Below are positions 32,173-41,502 of a stretch of 64,000 bases of DNA, piece after piece. The stretch's first letter is position 1, and each line of letters begins with the position of its first letter. Origin of the DNA: Pseudobutyrivibrio sp. (GTDB lineage Bacteria > Bacillota > Clostridia > Lachnospirales > Lachnospiraceae); NCBI RefSeq assembly GCF_017471675.1, contig NZ_JAFUSK010000062.1, positions 1-64,000 on the forward strand, read 5' to 3'. The position numbers and the translations under genes are program-made. The notes under the pieces are model-generated. The model was not told the DNA's origin, ran no database searches, and was given only the letters and a program-made list of their open reading frames with translations.

Positions 32173-33228
32173 ATGAAAAAAAGATTATTTACATTATTAA
32201 TCACTGCATCAATTGCAGCTACAAGCATAATCGGTTGTGGTAGTACAGCTGAAAATTCCAGTGAAAATGCCGTGGCAGCTACAGCCCAGTCATCCACTCA
32301 AGAGACTTCAGAATTTCCTATTACAATTAAGCACGCTTTTGGTGAAACTACCATCGAAAGCAAACCAGAGCGTATAGTTAACCTTGGATGGGCTAATCAG
32401 GATACAACTTTAGCCCTTGGTGTAGTTCCAGTAGGTGTATCTGCTGCTAATTATGGAATGATGACAGACAACAAGCTACACCTTTGGACTGATGAAGCCT
32501 TTGCTGATTTGGGTGTCGAAAATCCAAACGTATTTAATGACGAAACTGGATGGGATTACGAAGCTATCGCCGCTTGCGAGCCTGACATTATTATCGCATC
32601 ATACTCTGGATTCACAGAAGAAGAATATAATCTTCTCTCTGAAATTGCTCCTGTAGTACCATTCCTTGAAACTGCATGGAAGACAAACTGGCGTGAGCAG
32701 ACAATCACTAATGCTACTGCAATGGGTATGAAATCAGATGGTGAAAAGCTCGTAGATGAAACTGATGCTCTTATTGCTGAAAAGCTTGCAGACTATCCTG
32801 AGCTTAATGGCAAAACCGCAGGATATTTTTGGATTTCCCAGGATGATATGAGCACTTTCTACGCTTATCTTCCAAATGATCCAAGAGCATCATATCTTAA
32901 TGATTTGGGATTAAAGACACCTGAGAGCATTCTTTCCCTTGCAAGCTCTACAGAGGATTTTTCTGTAACAATCTCTAGAGAAAATACAGAAACATTAAAT
33001 GATGTGGATATTATGGTCGTTTACGGTGACGAAGGACTTCTTGAGGCTATGCAGGCTGATCCACTTATGAGCCAGATTCCAGCTGTTAAAAATGGTGCTG
33101 TTGTTCTTATTGACTCAACCACAGCCCTTGCTGCTGCAACTACACCATCAATCCTTTCCATCCCTTATGCAATCGATGACTATTTATCTTTATTAAGCGA
33201 GGCAGCAAATAAAATTGAAACAGAATAA
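32173..33228 (+). CDS. Iron-siderophore ABC transporter substrate-binding lipoprotein
   Basis: A 351-residue protein from the ATG at 32173; the upstream in-frame codons lack lipoprotein features. The signal peptide has lipobox TSIIGCGS (Cys21). The mature part has the class III (FecB/FhuD) layout, with KPERIVNLGWANQDTTLALG near 70, a GWDYEAIAACEPDIIIAS strand, and ALAAATTPSILSIPYAIDDYL at the end. It captures ferric-siderophore (or heme-like) ligand at the cell surface and hands it to the two FecCD permeases. First gene of a four-gene operon, overlapping the next by 14 bases. Confidence 0.88.
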   Translation: MKKRLFTLLITASIAATSIIGCGSTAENSSENAVAATAQSSTQETSEFPITIKHAFGETTIESKPERIVNLGWANQDTTLALGVVPVGVSAANYGMMTDNKLHLWTDEAFADLGVENPNVFNDETGWDYEAIAACEPDIIIASYSGFTEEEYNLLSEIAPVVPFLETAWKTNWREQTITNATAMGMKSDGEKLVDETDALIAEKLADYPELNGKTAGYFWISQDDMSTFYAYLPNDPRASYLNDLGLKTPESILSLASSTEDFSVTISRENTETLNDVDIMVVYGDEGLLEAMQADPLMSQIPAVKNGAVVLIDSTTALAAATTPSILSIPYAIDDYLSLLSEAANKIETE

Positions 33229-34213
33229 AATAACAATCGTATTTACTATAGGAATAATCGTCCTAATACTATCTGTTATTGTATCAATTACCTACGGTGC
33301 AAAAGCCGTAGGTTTATCTGATATTATAGATGGTATTTTGGGACGAAATACTGATAGCTTCAACGCAAATGTGGTAGCCGCCAGAATACCGCGAACCATC
33401 TTTGGTTTAATAGCAGGGGCTTCTTTAAGCATTGCTGGTGTATTGATGCAATCCATAACTAGAAACCCTATTGCAGACCCAAGTATTTTAGGTGTTAACA
33501 CCGGGGCTTCACTTTTTATTGTTATTGGAATTGCATTTTTCAATATTCAATCAAAAATTACCTACATGGGTATAGCCTTTGTTGGAGCACTTATTACTGC
33601 ACTGTTTGTATATAATCTGGCATCTCTTGGAAATGGTGGCGCAACTCCGATAAAACTTGCTATATCAGGTGCTGCTGTAAGCACTGCCCTAACAAGCCTT
33701 ATAAGCATTTTTGTAATGCCTGATTCAAGCGTTATGACTACATTTCGCTTTTGGCAAATAGGAAGTATTGGTGGAACTACAAACACAGACATATTATTAC
33801 TACTTCCCTTTACAATAGCAGCCATCGTTATAAGCTTAATGCTTTCCAATAATCTAGATACTATGCTTCTATCAGAAGAAACTGCAAAAGCTCTAGGCTT
33901 AAATATTGGTCTTACCAGAGGAATTGCAGCCATCTGTGGTGTTATATTATGTTCTACTACAACAGCTCTTGCAGGTCCAATCAGCTTTATTGGTCTTATG
34001 ATTCCACATCTGATTAGAGCAATTGTTGGTAGCAATCACAAGATACTTATCCTAAGTAGTGGTATTTATGGTGGAGCTATCCTTATTATCTCTGATGTAC
34101 TAGGAAGAATCCTTGGAAGACCTGGTGAATTAGAATCAGGTATTATGACAGCTCTAATTGGAGCACCTGTATTTATATACTTAATTAGAAAGGCAAAGCT
34201 ACAGTCCTTATGA
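33215..34213 (+). CDS. FecCD-family iron-siderophore permease 1
   Basis: A 332-residue protein with about ten helices. Family motifs: RIPRTIFGLIAGASLSIAGVLMQSITRNPIADPSILGVNTGA (residues about 45-90), and the coupling/late segment GPISFIGLMIPHLIRAIVG. It forms the membrane channel as a heterodimer with the next gene product. It overlaps its neighbours on both sides (14 and 4 bases), so expression is tightly coupled. Confidence 0.92.
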   Translation: MKQNKITIVFTIGIIVLILSVIVSITYGAKAVGLSDIIDGILGRNTDSFNANVVAARIPRTIFGLIAGASLSIAGVLMQSITRNPIADPSILGVNTGASLFIVIGIAFFNIQSKITYMGIAFVGALITALFVYNLASLGNGGATPIKLAISGAAVSTALTSLISIFVMPDSSVMTTFRFWQIGSIGGTTNTDILLLLPFTIAAIVISLMLSNNLDTMLLSEETAKALGLNIGLTRGIAAICGVILCSTTTALAGPISFIGLMIPHLIRAIVGSNHKILILSSGIYGGAILIISDVLGRILGRPGELESGIMTALIGAPVFIYLIRKAKLQSL

Positions 34214-35226
34214 TAGATAATTCAAAGATATTTGCAAATATAAAGTCACACCGGATTAAATATAAAATCATACTAACAATAATGGCAATTATCCTGCTAA
34301 TACTGGTTTGCCTTAATATGACAATTGGCGAAAAAAACTATTCTCTTATGGAAGTAATACATACACTTCTTTCAAGTGAGAATAACTATATTATTATGAA
34401 GCTAAGGCTTCCACGAACATTAGCTGGCATCTTCTGCGGTATAGCATTTGCCATAGCGGGAAATACCTTCCAGACTCTGCTCGGAAATCCCCTTGCTAGT
34501 CCAGATATAATTGGTGTTTCATCTGGTTCTACAGTAGCCGCTGTATTTTGCATTCTTTTTCTAAACCTAAACAGAGGATTGGTATCATTTGTAGCGGTAT
34601 TAGCAGGTGCAGTCTCAGCTCTATTAATTTATAAGTTAGCCAGTAAAGATGGTTATTCCACCAATAGACTAATTCTCACAGGCATTGGTGCTCAAGCCTT
34701 CTTTTCGGCTCTTATCAATTGGATGATTAAGAAGGCTTCTGAATATGATGTTCCTACTGCCATGCGCTGGATGTCAGGAAACCTAAACGGAATCACTACA
34801 GATACTCTTCCACTATTGATTGTTATTGTACTATTAGCTCTCATTACAATGACTTATCTAAGTAACAGCCTGCAAGCTTTGGAGCTGGGAGAAAACTACG
34901 CCACTGTCCTCGGTGTAAATGTTGATGTAACACGTTCCCTACTAATATTGATATCAGTAGTATTAATCGCCTTTGCAACAGCTATTTCCGGTCCTATTTC
35001 TTCTATAGCATTTTTATCAGGACCTATAGCGGGCAGGCTATGTAGCAAAAATCAGATTAATACTATCCCTGCTGCACTCACAGGTGCAATCCTCGTACTT
35101 GCAGGAGATTTTATAGGTCAAAATCTGTTGCCTACCAGATATCCAGTAGGAATTATTACAGGAATTCTAGGTGCACCTTATTTGGTATATCTTCTTATTA
35201 AGCAAAACAAAGGAGGTTCTATTTAA
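34210..35226 (+). CDS. FecCD-family iron-siderophore permease 2
   Basis: A 338-residue paralogue of the preceding permease. Motifs: RLPRTLAGIFCGIAFAIAG, NPLASPDIIGVSSGS and GPISSIAFLSGPIAGRL. Its ATG overlaps the upstream stop (ATGA). A basic N-terminal stretch before the first helix is longer than in permease 1. Confidence 0.92.
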   Translation: MIDNSKIFANIKSHRIKYKIILTIMAIILLILVCLNMTIGEKNYSLMEVIHTLLSSENNYIIMKLRLPRTLAGIFCGIAFAIAGNTFQTLLGNPLASPDIIGVSSGSTVAAVFCILFLNLNRGLVSFVAVLAGAVSALLIYKLASKDGYSTNRLILTGIGAQAFFSALINWMIKKASEYDVPTAMRWMSGNLNGITTDTLPLLIVIVLLALITMTYLSNSLQALELGENYATVLGVNVDVTRSLLILISVVLIAFATAISGPISSIAFLSGPIAGRLCSKNQINTIPAALTGAILVLAGDFIGQNLLPTRYPVGIITGILGAPYLVYLLIKQNKGGSI

Positions 35227-36036
35227 ATGAACGATAATATTCTAAAAGCCAATGATATAGTAGCCGGATATGGTGATAACACTATTATAGATGGAATTAA
35301 CCTTAAGATTCCTGCCCACAAAATAAGCGTTATACTAGGTTCAAACGGAAGTGGCAAGTCTACCATGCTTAAAACCTTCTGTAGACTGCTTACTCCTCAT
35401 TCTGGATCTATAGCTTTAAATGATAAATCTTTGCAGGAAATGAAAAATAAGGATATTGCTAAATCAATAGGTTTACTTCCTCAAAACTCCATTGCGCCAG
35501 AAGGTATAACAGTAGCTGAGCTTGTTACAAGAGGTCGTTTTCCATATAGAAAATTCATGTGCTCTCTTACAACAGAGGACTATGCTGCCGTAAAGGAGGC
35601 CATGGAAGCTATGAAAATCTGCGACCTTGCAGATAGAAGTATTGATGAGCTATCCGGTGGTCAGCGTCAACGAGTATTCATAGCATTAGCCTTAGCACAA
35701 CAGACAGATATTTTATTTTTAGATGAACCTACCACCTTTTTAGATATAGCCTATCAGATTGAAATCCTGGATTTGTTAAAGGAACTAAATAGAAAAAAGA
35801 AAACCACCATTGTTATGGTGTTGCACGATATTAATCTTTCCAGCAAATATGCAGATTATATATTTGCCATGAAAAATGGAATGCTAATCAAGGAAGGCAT
35901 CCCTTCGGATATAATTACCTCACAGACTATCGAAGAAATATATGGTCTAAAAAGTGTTGTAATTACGGATCCTGTGTCCTGCTCTCCCATGATTATTCCA
36001 ATCAGTTCTCATGATGATTTGACAAATGTCTCTTAA
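35227..36036 (+). CDS. FecE-family ATPase of the siderophore importer
   Basis: A 269-residue ABC ATPase. Walker A GSNGSGKST (about 36-44), Q-loop LLPQNSIAPEG, signature LSGGQRQR, Walker B ILFLDEPTTFLD and H-loop VLHDINLSS are intact. GGAGG lies before the ATG. Its last 35 bases overlap the 3' end of the convergent AraC gene, an unusually tight arrangement with no terminator between them. Confidence 0.93.
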   Translation: MNDNILKANDIVAGYGDNTIIDGINLKIPAHKISVILGSNGSGKSTMLKTFCRLLTPHSGSIALNDKSLQEMKNKDIAKSIGLLPQNSIAPEGITVAELVTRGRFPYRKFMCSLTTEDYAAVKEAMEAMKICDLADRSIDELSGGQRQRVFIALALAQQTDILFLDEPTTFLDIAYQIEILDLLKELNRKKKTTIVMVLHDINLSSKYADYIFAMKNGMLIKEGIPSDIITSQTIEEIYGLKSVVITDPVSCSPMIIPISSHDDLTNVS

Positions 36037-37021
36037 AATCACCAGGTGTCAATCCACACCATTTCTTAAAAGCATTGTAGAAAGCAGTTTGGCTGTGATA
36101 GCCAACTGCTTTTGATATTTCTTCAAAATTCATTTTATTTTCCTTTATTAGAAATGCTGCTCTACTCATTCTAATATTATTCTGGAAATCCCAAACTGTT
36201 TGCTTAAAATAATCCTGAAAGCCATATTTTAATTTCTGCTCACTAATTCCAACTTCCCCGGCAAGCATGGGAATAGTTTTGAAATCATAAGCTGAACTGA
36301 CTATTATATCCCTTACTTTATTAAGCTTATTAATATCCTCTCCACTTATTTTTATATCCCTTTTTCCTGCCTTTACTACCCTGATATATCGGTCTTTACT
36401 GGTAACAAAATACATTCTGGAAGAAGGCGCTAATAAAAGCTCTACAAGCTCAATAGCGCAAGCATGCATCAAGGCACTCGTAAGAATACGATTTTTAATG
36501 TAACCTTCTACCTTAGAAAGCACATCTATTATCTCTTGGCTTATCATGGTATAACGCGTATTTACCATGATAAAATCCAATTCCTTCTCTTGTCGATTAA
36601 TAGATGGAAGTAATGTATCCACCAAATAATCATAATTAATTGAAAACTCTACCCCCTTAAAATGTTGGCCTGCCCGCCATACTCCAACACCCTTATCCAT
36701 TTTTTCTAATGCCATAAATGAAGATGGTATGGACTGAGCTACAAGCTCTCCGTTTTTCGAGGAATAGGTTATTCCTTCGTAAATTATTCCAAAGTGCAAA
36801 AACCTGGTGCCATAGTGATACTCGATAGAAAAATCACTATCAACCACATAATCCCCTATGCCACATTGAATGGTTTCAGGTTGGCCATAGCTTACTATTG
36901 AGCCAGCCTGATTATTTTCATATAAAACAAATCCATCCTGATTACTTACATTTGTAATCTTGGCAAAATCATGGAACAATTTTTGATATTCACTTGAAGA
37001 ATTTGCTATTCCCTTTTTCAT
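36002..37021 (-). CDS. AraC-family regulator linked to the siderophore locus
   Basis: A 339-residue protein from ATG 37021 (in-frame TTG at 37042 is an alternative). The C-terminal AraC domain (about 245-335) has IPMLAGEVGISEQKLKYGFQ and EEISKAVGYHSQTAFYNAFKKWCGLTPGDFKRH. The N-terminal two thirds are unlike the cupin type and resemble the PchR/siderophore-sensing group in layout. It directly follows the MacB-like permease gene in the same operon and converges on fecE. Iron or siderophore response is inference. Confidence 0.83.
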   Translation of the reverse strand: MKKGIANSSSEYQKLFHDFAKITNVSNQDGFVLYENNQAGSIVSYGQPETIQCGIGDYVVDSDFSIEYHYGTRFLHFGIIYEGITYSSKNGELVAQSIPSSFMALEKMDKGVGVWRAGQHFKGVEFSINYDYLVDTLLPSINRQEKELDFIMVNTRYTMISQEIIDVLSKVEGYIKNRILTSALMHACAIELVELLLAPSSRMYFVTSKDRYIRVVKAGKRDIKISGEDINKLNKVRDIIVSSAYDFKTIPMLAGEVGISEQKLKYGFQDYFKQTVWDFQNNIRMSRAAFLIKENKMNFEEISKAVGYHSQTAFYNAFKKWCGLTPGDFKRHLSNHHEN

Positions 37022-37042
37022 AAAATAAAATATTGCCTCCAA

Positions 37043-39355
37043 CTATTCCACGCTCTTAAGAGCTTCTGTCATTGGAATTCGTTTAATCCTTCTAATATCA
37101 AAGAATAGTACCACAATATAGGCAACAATTACAATCATAATCATCTTAAGGTAATCCTTAGGAGCTATGTAGAATTCAAACCATCCGCTTAAATCAGCCA
37201 TTACAGCACGCCACATCTGCATCAGCACAAAGGTACTAAGCCACGCACCTATTACAGAAAAGATTACAACCATAACAGTTGTTAGTCTAATAAAGATACT
37301 ATTAATCTCACCGCTTGTATATCCTAAAACCTTTAGCATTGAAATAGATACAGTATTCTTTTCAATAATGATTTTGGTAAGAAGCAGGATTAAAAGCATT
37401 GCAAGTATTAGACAGCCCACTGCAAAATAATCCATATATCCACCCATTGAATGGTCTAGCTGCCTTACCATCTTTAGGATATCCTCCACTGTAACTACAG
37501 AAAGAATGTAATCCTCATCAATATCTGTTATTTCAGCATCTGACAAAAAGCCAGTATAGTGCCCCTCATCATAATCAAATACCTTGTTGAAATTATCGTT
37601 TGGCATAAATATTGCAACAATACCCTCCTGGTCATAAATACCTGCTATCGTAAATACGTATTCATCACTGGTGTACTTTTCCTTGAGGGTAATAGTCTGC
37701 CCTTCCTCTAGTCCAAACTTATCTGCAAATGGAGATGATACCCATACCTCATCTTTATCTACAGTACCATCAATACTAAAGTAATCACTATCCTCTATAT
37801 AACCGTAGGCTGTTACTTCCTCACCAATATGCACTCCATCAACAGTAAGAAGACCTCTTGAGCTATATTTTTCTGCTGATGGCTCCTTTGTTGTAATATC
37901 ATTTCCATCTGAATCCTGCAGTGATTTTAAAATATATTGATAATCTGCAATCATGTAATCCGGTGCATGCTTCTGATAGTTAGCAAGTGTAGATGGCAAT
38001 CCCACTGCAAAGCCAAGGAGAATCATTACAAAAAATATTCCTAAAGCCAGGGTGAAATATCCTGTTGCATTTTGCATAAGTACCCTTATTCTAAATCTGT
38101 TTAAGAATCTCCACTTAGGTAATCTGATGGCCTTCTTTCTCTTGGAGCGACTTAAATCTCTTCGCAAAAACTTAAGTGGCGAGAAGGAAAGCTTAGACCT
38201 AATCACTATAAAGTTAATTAGTATTACCAAAATAGATGGATAAACCGTAGTCTTAACAAATGCATCAATATTCCATAAGGTTTCGTAGGTAGGCAAGCTG
38301 TAGGAATTGTAATACATCATAACAACTACTTCCTTGAATACTGTATAACCAAGCACATTTCCCACTATGGCAGCATGCAAAGTAACAATAATAGGCACTG
38401 CTATGTAATGTCTTAGCATCTCAGCTTTTGTGTAGCCTGATGCTCTAAGAGTTCCTATTACGCTGGCTTCATTGATGATAGTGTTGCTTTCTGTAATAGC
38501 AAATATAAAGGCAATAACTGCAATAAGAATAATAAGTAGCACCTCTCCCATAGCTTTGTCGCTACCCATATCTTCTGGTGCAAAATGAATAGCCTGATTT
38601 ACGTACTCTGGCACATAGCCTGTCACCTCATTTAAGTGTTCTAAATCTGGGTTATCCTCATCTCCACCTGTTGCAGCAAGTATATAAAGGCGTTCTACCA
38701 AATCATCAGAAAGCTCCTTTTGCACCTCAGTATCAGCAGGGGCATCCTTATATGTAAATGCATATTGGTATACAGTATCTTCACCTAATTTTTCAAAAGC
38801 ATCTTCAGTAACAAGACCTATGTCAAAGGTCATAGCATTAAACATAACATCTGTGTTATCTTCAAATAGCGTGCTATAATCAGGCAAAGCAAAAAGACCT
38901 GTAATCCTCATCATTTTGCCATCAACCTCTATCTCATCATTTACAGTAACACCTATGTTAGCAGCATGCATTCTATCTATAGCAATCTCGTTATCCTTAG
39001 AAGGAAGCTCACCTTCCATAATGCAAGGCTTATTAACCTTATCCCTGATTACAAATACTCTTACAGTATTTTTTCCCTCAGATACCTCTTTATAAAACTG
39101 TTTGTAAACAGTAATATCCTCTTTTTCAATAGCCTCTATCAGCTTATCACTAGCCTCTTCCTTAAGATTAAAATGTCCATCCTCAATATTATATTTATCA
39201 TAAGCATTAAGAGCTGCTGTTTCCATGCTATCATTTGCCACAAACATTCCGGAAACAAATCCTATTACGATTGTCATTATGGCAAAGAGAGCAAAATATT
39301 TCTTCCATTCACTTCCGATTTCTCTTGGAATTCGTCTTGTTAAAGGGCTTCTCAT
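37043..39355 (-). CDS. FtsX/MacB-like ABC permease
   Basis: A 770-residue protein with start ATG 39353-39355, overlapping the ATPase stop (TAATG); an upstream TTG is less likely. It has an N-terminal membrane span (about 20-45), a large extracellular region, a cluster of spans near 275-375, a second extracellular region (about 460-640) and a C-terminal cluster of three spans. This is the double FtsX-domain layout of bacteriocin/peptide or lipoprotein export and resistance permeases. It ends MTEALKSVE. It works with the ATPase encoded just before it. Confidence 0.85.
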   Translation of the reverse strand: MRSPLTRRIPREIGSEWKKYFALFAIMTIVIGFVSGMFVANDSMETAALNAYDKYNIEDGHFNLKEEASDKLIEAIEKEDITVYKQFYKEVSEGKNTVRVFVIRDKVNKPCIMEGELPSKDNEIAIDRMHAANIGVTVNDEIEVDGKMMRITGLFALPDYSTLFEDNTDVMFNAMTFDIGLVTEDAFEKLGEDTVYQYAFTYKDAPADTEVQKELSDDLVERLYILAATGGDEDNPDLEHLNEVTGYVPEYVNQAIHFAPEDMGSDKAMGEVLLIILIAVIAFIFAITESNTIINEASVIGTLRASGYTKAEMLRHYIAVPIIVTLHAAIVGNVLGYTVFKEVVVMMYYNSYSLPTYETLWNIDAFVKTTVYPSILVILINFIVIRSKLSFSPLKFLRRDLSRSKRKKAIRLPKWRFLNRFRIRVLMQNATGYFTLALGIFFVMILLGFAVGLPSTLANYQKHAPDYMIADYQYILKSLQDSDGNDITTKEPSAEKYSSRGLLTVDGVHIGEEVTAYGYIEDSDYFSIDGTVDKDEVWVSSPFADKFGLEEGQTITLKEKYTSDEYVFTIAGIYDQEGIVAIFMPNDNFNKVFDYDEGHYTGFLSDAEITDIDEDYILSVVTVEDILKMVRQLDHSMGGYMDYFAVGCLILAMLLILLLTKIIIEKNTVSISMLKVLGYTSGEINSIFIRLTTVMVVIFSVIGAWLSTFVLMQMWRAVMADLSGWFEFYIAPKDYLKMIMIVIVAYIVVLFFDIRRIKRIPMTEALKSVE

Positions 39356-40065
39356 TACCAATCAATCTCCTTAGCACTAATCTTATTCTCGTTAATAATA
39401 TCCTTTCTCACCTTGCCGTCCCTAAGCTTGATGGTGTGGTCAGCCATGTGAGAAATTGCCTCGTTGTGCGTAACCATAATTATGGTATTTCCGTAGCGCT
39501 TGTTTACATCCTCGATTAACCCAAGAATCTCCTTGGATGTGTTGTAATCAAGAGCTCCTGTAGGTTCATCACACAACAGGATGTTAGGATTTTTGATAAT
39601 TGCTCGGCCAATAGATGTACGCTGCTGCTGTCCACCTGATAACTGATTTGGTAGCTTATGACGGTGCTCATATAATCCTAGTGTCTTTAACAAATCATCT
39701 ATGTCCAGTGGATTATCCGATAGATAGGCACCTACTTCTATATTCTCTTTTACATTTAAGTTTGGAATTAGATTATAAAGCTGAAATACATATCCTAGAT
39801 GCTTTCTGCGATAGTTGGTCAAAGCCTTTTCGTTCATATCCTTAAGCTTTTCACCGTCTATAGAAATGTATCCTGAATCGGCACCATCGATGCCACCAAT
39901 TATGTTAAGTAGTGTGGATTTACCAGAACCTGATGGTCCAAGCAATACACAAAACTCTCCTTTAGCAACAGAAAAATCTGTACCTCTAAGTACCTCCTGC
40001 CTACTGTCGCCTGTTCCAAATGCCTTATGGATGTCCCTTACCTCTAAAAACTTATCTGGCATATC
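39355..40065 (-). CDS. LolD/MacB-type ABC ATPase
   Basis: A 236-residue ATPase from ATG 40065, with AGGAGG 7 bases upstream. Walker A GPSGSGKST, Q-loop VFQLYNLIPN, signature LSGGQQQR, Walker B ILLCDEPTGALD and H-loop THNEAI place it in the LolD/MacB/BceA group. It pairs with the FtsX-type permease. A GTTAG-N6-CTAAC site lies 33 bases upstream, shared in type with the siderophore importer. Confidence 0.9.
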   Translation of the reverse strand, partial: DMPDKFLEVRDIHKAFGTGDSRQEVLRGTDFSVAKGEFCVLLGPSGSGKSTLLNIIGGIDGADSGYISIDGEKLKDMNEKALTNYRRKHLGYVFQLYNLIPNLNVKENIEVGAYLSDNPLDIDDLLKTLGLYEHRHKLPNQLSGGQQQRTSIGRAIIKNPNILLCDEPTGALDYNTSKEILGLIEDVNKRYGNTIIMVTHNEAISHMADHTIKLRDGKVRKDIINENKISAKEIDW

Positions 40066-40097
40066 ATTCCTCCTGTATAACATACATTCTAACCTGT

Positions 40098-40113
40098 GTT
40101 AGTCATCTCTAAC
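40098..40113. promoter_or_regulatory. Palindromic operator candidate GTTAG-N6-CTAAC
   Basis: The sequence is GTTAGTCATCTCTAAC, in the leader of the LolD/MacB-like operon. An adjoining CTAAC lies at 40089-40093, giving an inverted CTAAC-CTGT-GTTAG extension. Confidence 0.6.
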
Positions 40114-40202
40114 CGATATGATATACCTTTTCTTTTTCCATTGCAATACAAGACATTATTTTTTCACAGCAATCCTTAATCATAAAATAGACGCATTTTT
40201 TA

Positions 40203-40236
40203 CAAAAAAGAGACTAAAGAATAATCTTTAATCTCT
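40203..40236 (-). terminator. Intrinsic terminator after the radical SAM gene
   Basis: AGAGACTAAAGA (40209-40220) pairs with TCTTTAATCTCT (40225-40236) with one mismatch; a U run follows on the minus strand. Confidence 0.8.
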
Positions 40237-40245
40237 AATTAATAC

Positions 40246-41340
40246 TTATGCTTCCTGTAGTATTGCTTCTACCTGATCCTTCTTTTCAAAAAGTACGCAG
40301 CCGCCTACATGGTCATCCTTTAGAATATCCCCGGACTGTAGAACCTCAAACAATCGGGAAGATATTGCGCCCTTTAATCCCATATCCATTACATTTGTAT
40401 CTGAGAATGGTGAAAATGGACAAGGCTCTGCCCCTCCATGTGAATTAATATGGAAAAATCCTCTGCCTGCTGCAACACATCCACCTGAGGACTTTTCATC
40501 TCCAGGAAATGATATAAACACCATGTCCTCATATTTTTCTCTAAGCTCAGCTATCCTAGCTCTTAACCGCTCTTCTGAGGCTTCCTCCAAAGCAAGATGC
40601 TTGCTTTCCTCAGAAACAGGTACATACTCTACATAGATAACAGCCTTACAACCATAGCCCTGTAGCATGGAAACGAAATCATCTGAAAGAACATCATCAA
40701 AGTTTTCAGTAGTAACTGTTACGGAATTACCAAAAATCTGACCATTATTCTTAAATGTCTCCATATTGGAAATCAGCTTTTCATAGATGCCTTCACCACG
40801 TCTTGCATCTGTAGCTTCTTTATGTCCCTCGATACTCATAATAGGCACAAGGTTTCTGTTCTTATCAAACAAATCAAAATATTCATCGCTGATAAAAACA
40901 CCATTTGTGAATATAGGAAATAGTATATTAGGCTTAGTTGCGGCAGCCTTAATTACACCCTTTCTAAGTAGAGGCTCACCACCTGCCAAAAGAATAAAGC
41001 TGATTCCTAAATCCTCAGCCTCGTTAAATATGCTAAGCCAGTTATCATCAGTAAGCTGATTAACAGGCTCACAATCCTTAGTAGCCTCGTTTTGTCTGGA
41101 ATAACAGCCAGCACAATGAAGATTGCAATTGCTGGTTATAGATGCAATAAGAAATGGTGGAACATGTAGACCGTCAGCTTCATACCTTCTTCTAGTATCT
41201 GAAGCCTTTTTAGTAGCCAGAGCAAACTTTCCCATAAAGATGCTCTCTTTTGGATCCTTAAGTGTAGCCCTAAGAGAATCCTTTACTACTCTTTCCACGC
41301 CATGTGTCATGTACTCTTGAATATCGAATTCCTTACTCAT
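40246..41340 (-). CDS. Radical SAM protein with C-terminal SPASM-like cysteines
   Basis: A 364-residue protein. The radical SAM cluster motif is SNCNLHCAGC (CxxxCxxC, about 70-77). GGEPLL and FTNGVFI support the fold. Late cysteines in SSGGCVAAGRGFF and AEPCPFSPFS and the final GGCVLF could bind an auxiliary cluster. An N-terminal extension (1-60) precedes the barrel. Members of this group are often annotated as heme/peptide-maturation-like, but no precursor peptide gene is visible next door. It is monocistronic with its own terminator. Confidence 0.85.
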   Translation of the reverse strand: MSKEFDIQEYMTHGVERVVKDSLRATLKDPKESIFMGKFALATKKASDTRRRYEADGLHVPPFLIASITSNCNLHCAGCYSRQNEATKDCEPVNQLTDDNWLSIFNEAEDLGISFILLAGGEPLLRKGVIKAAATKPNILFPIFTNGVFISDEYFDLFDKNRNLVPIMSIEGHKEATDARRGEGIYEKLISNMETFKNNGQIFGNSVTVTTENFDDVLSDDFVSMLQGYGCKAVIYVEYVPVSEESKHLALEEASEERLRARIAELREKYEDMVFISFPGDEKSSGGCVAAGRGFFHINSHGGAEPCPFSPFSDTNVMDMGLKGAISSRLFEVLQSGDILKDDHVGGCVLFEKKDQVEAILQEA

Positions 41341-41375
41341 AATAAAACACCTCGAGTTTGATAGGTTTGATTGTG

Positions 41376-41394
41376 TGCATTACGATTGTATGCA
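41376..41394. promoter_or_regulatory. Inverted repeat TGCAT-N9-ATGCA
   Basis: Short perfect arms lie 36 bases upstream of the radical SAM start. It may be an operator; nothing else supports it. Confidence 0.25.
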
Positions 41395-41502
41395 ACCAAT
41401 ATTATATTAACACCTTAGGAATCATATTACAAGTGTTATTCTTTGTTTAGGATATCTCCATCAACAAACGGTTGAAGCTAGTAAACAAAAACTAGATTCC
41501 TA

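Noticed and set aside
5282..40113. Assigning the GTTAG palindromes to DtxR/IdeR or Fur by name
   Set aside because: The classic DtxR-type box has a one-base centre and Fur boxes have different half-sites. The 6-base spacer fits neither, so the regulator is left open.
40246..41340. Radical SAM gene as part of a RiPP cluster
   Set aside because: No precursor peptide-like small gene, protease or dedicated exporter lies in the same operon. The adjacent MacB-like pair is separately transcribed with its own leader.
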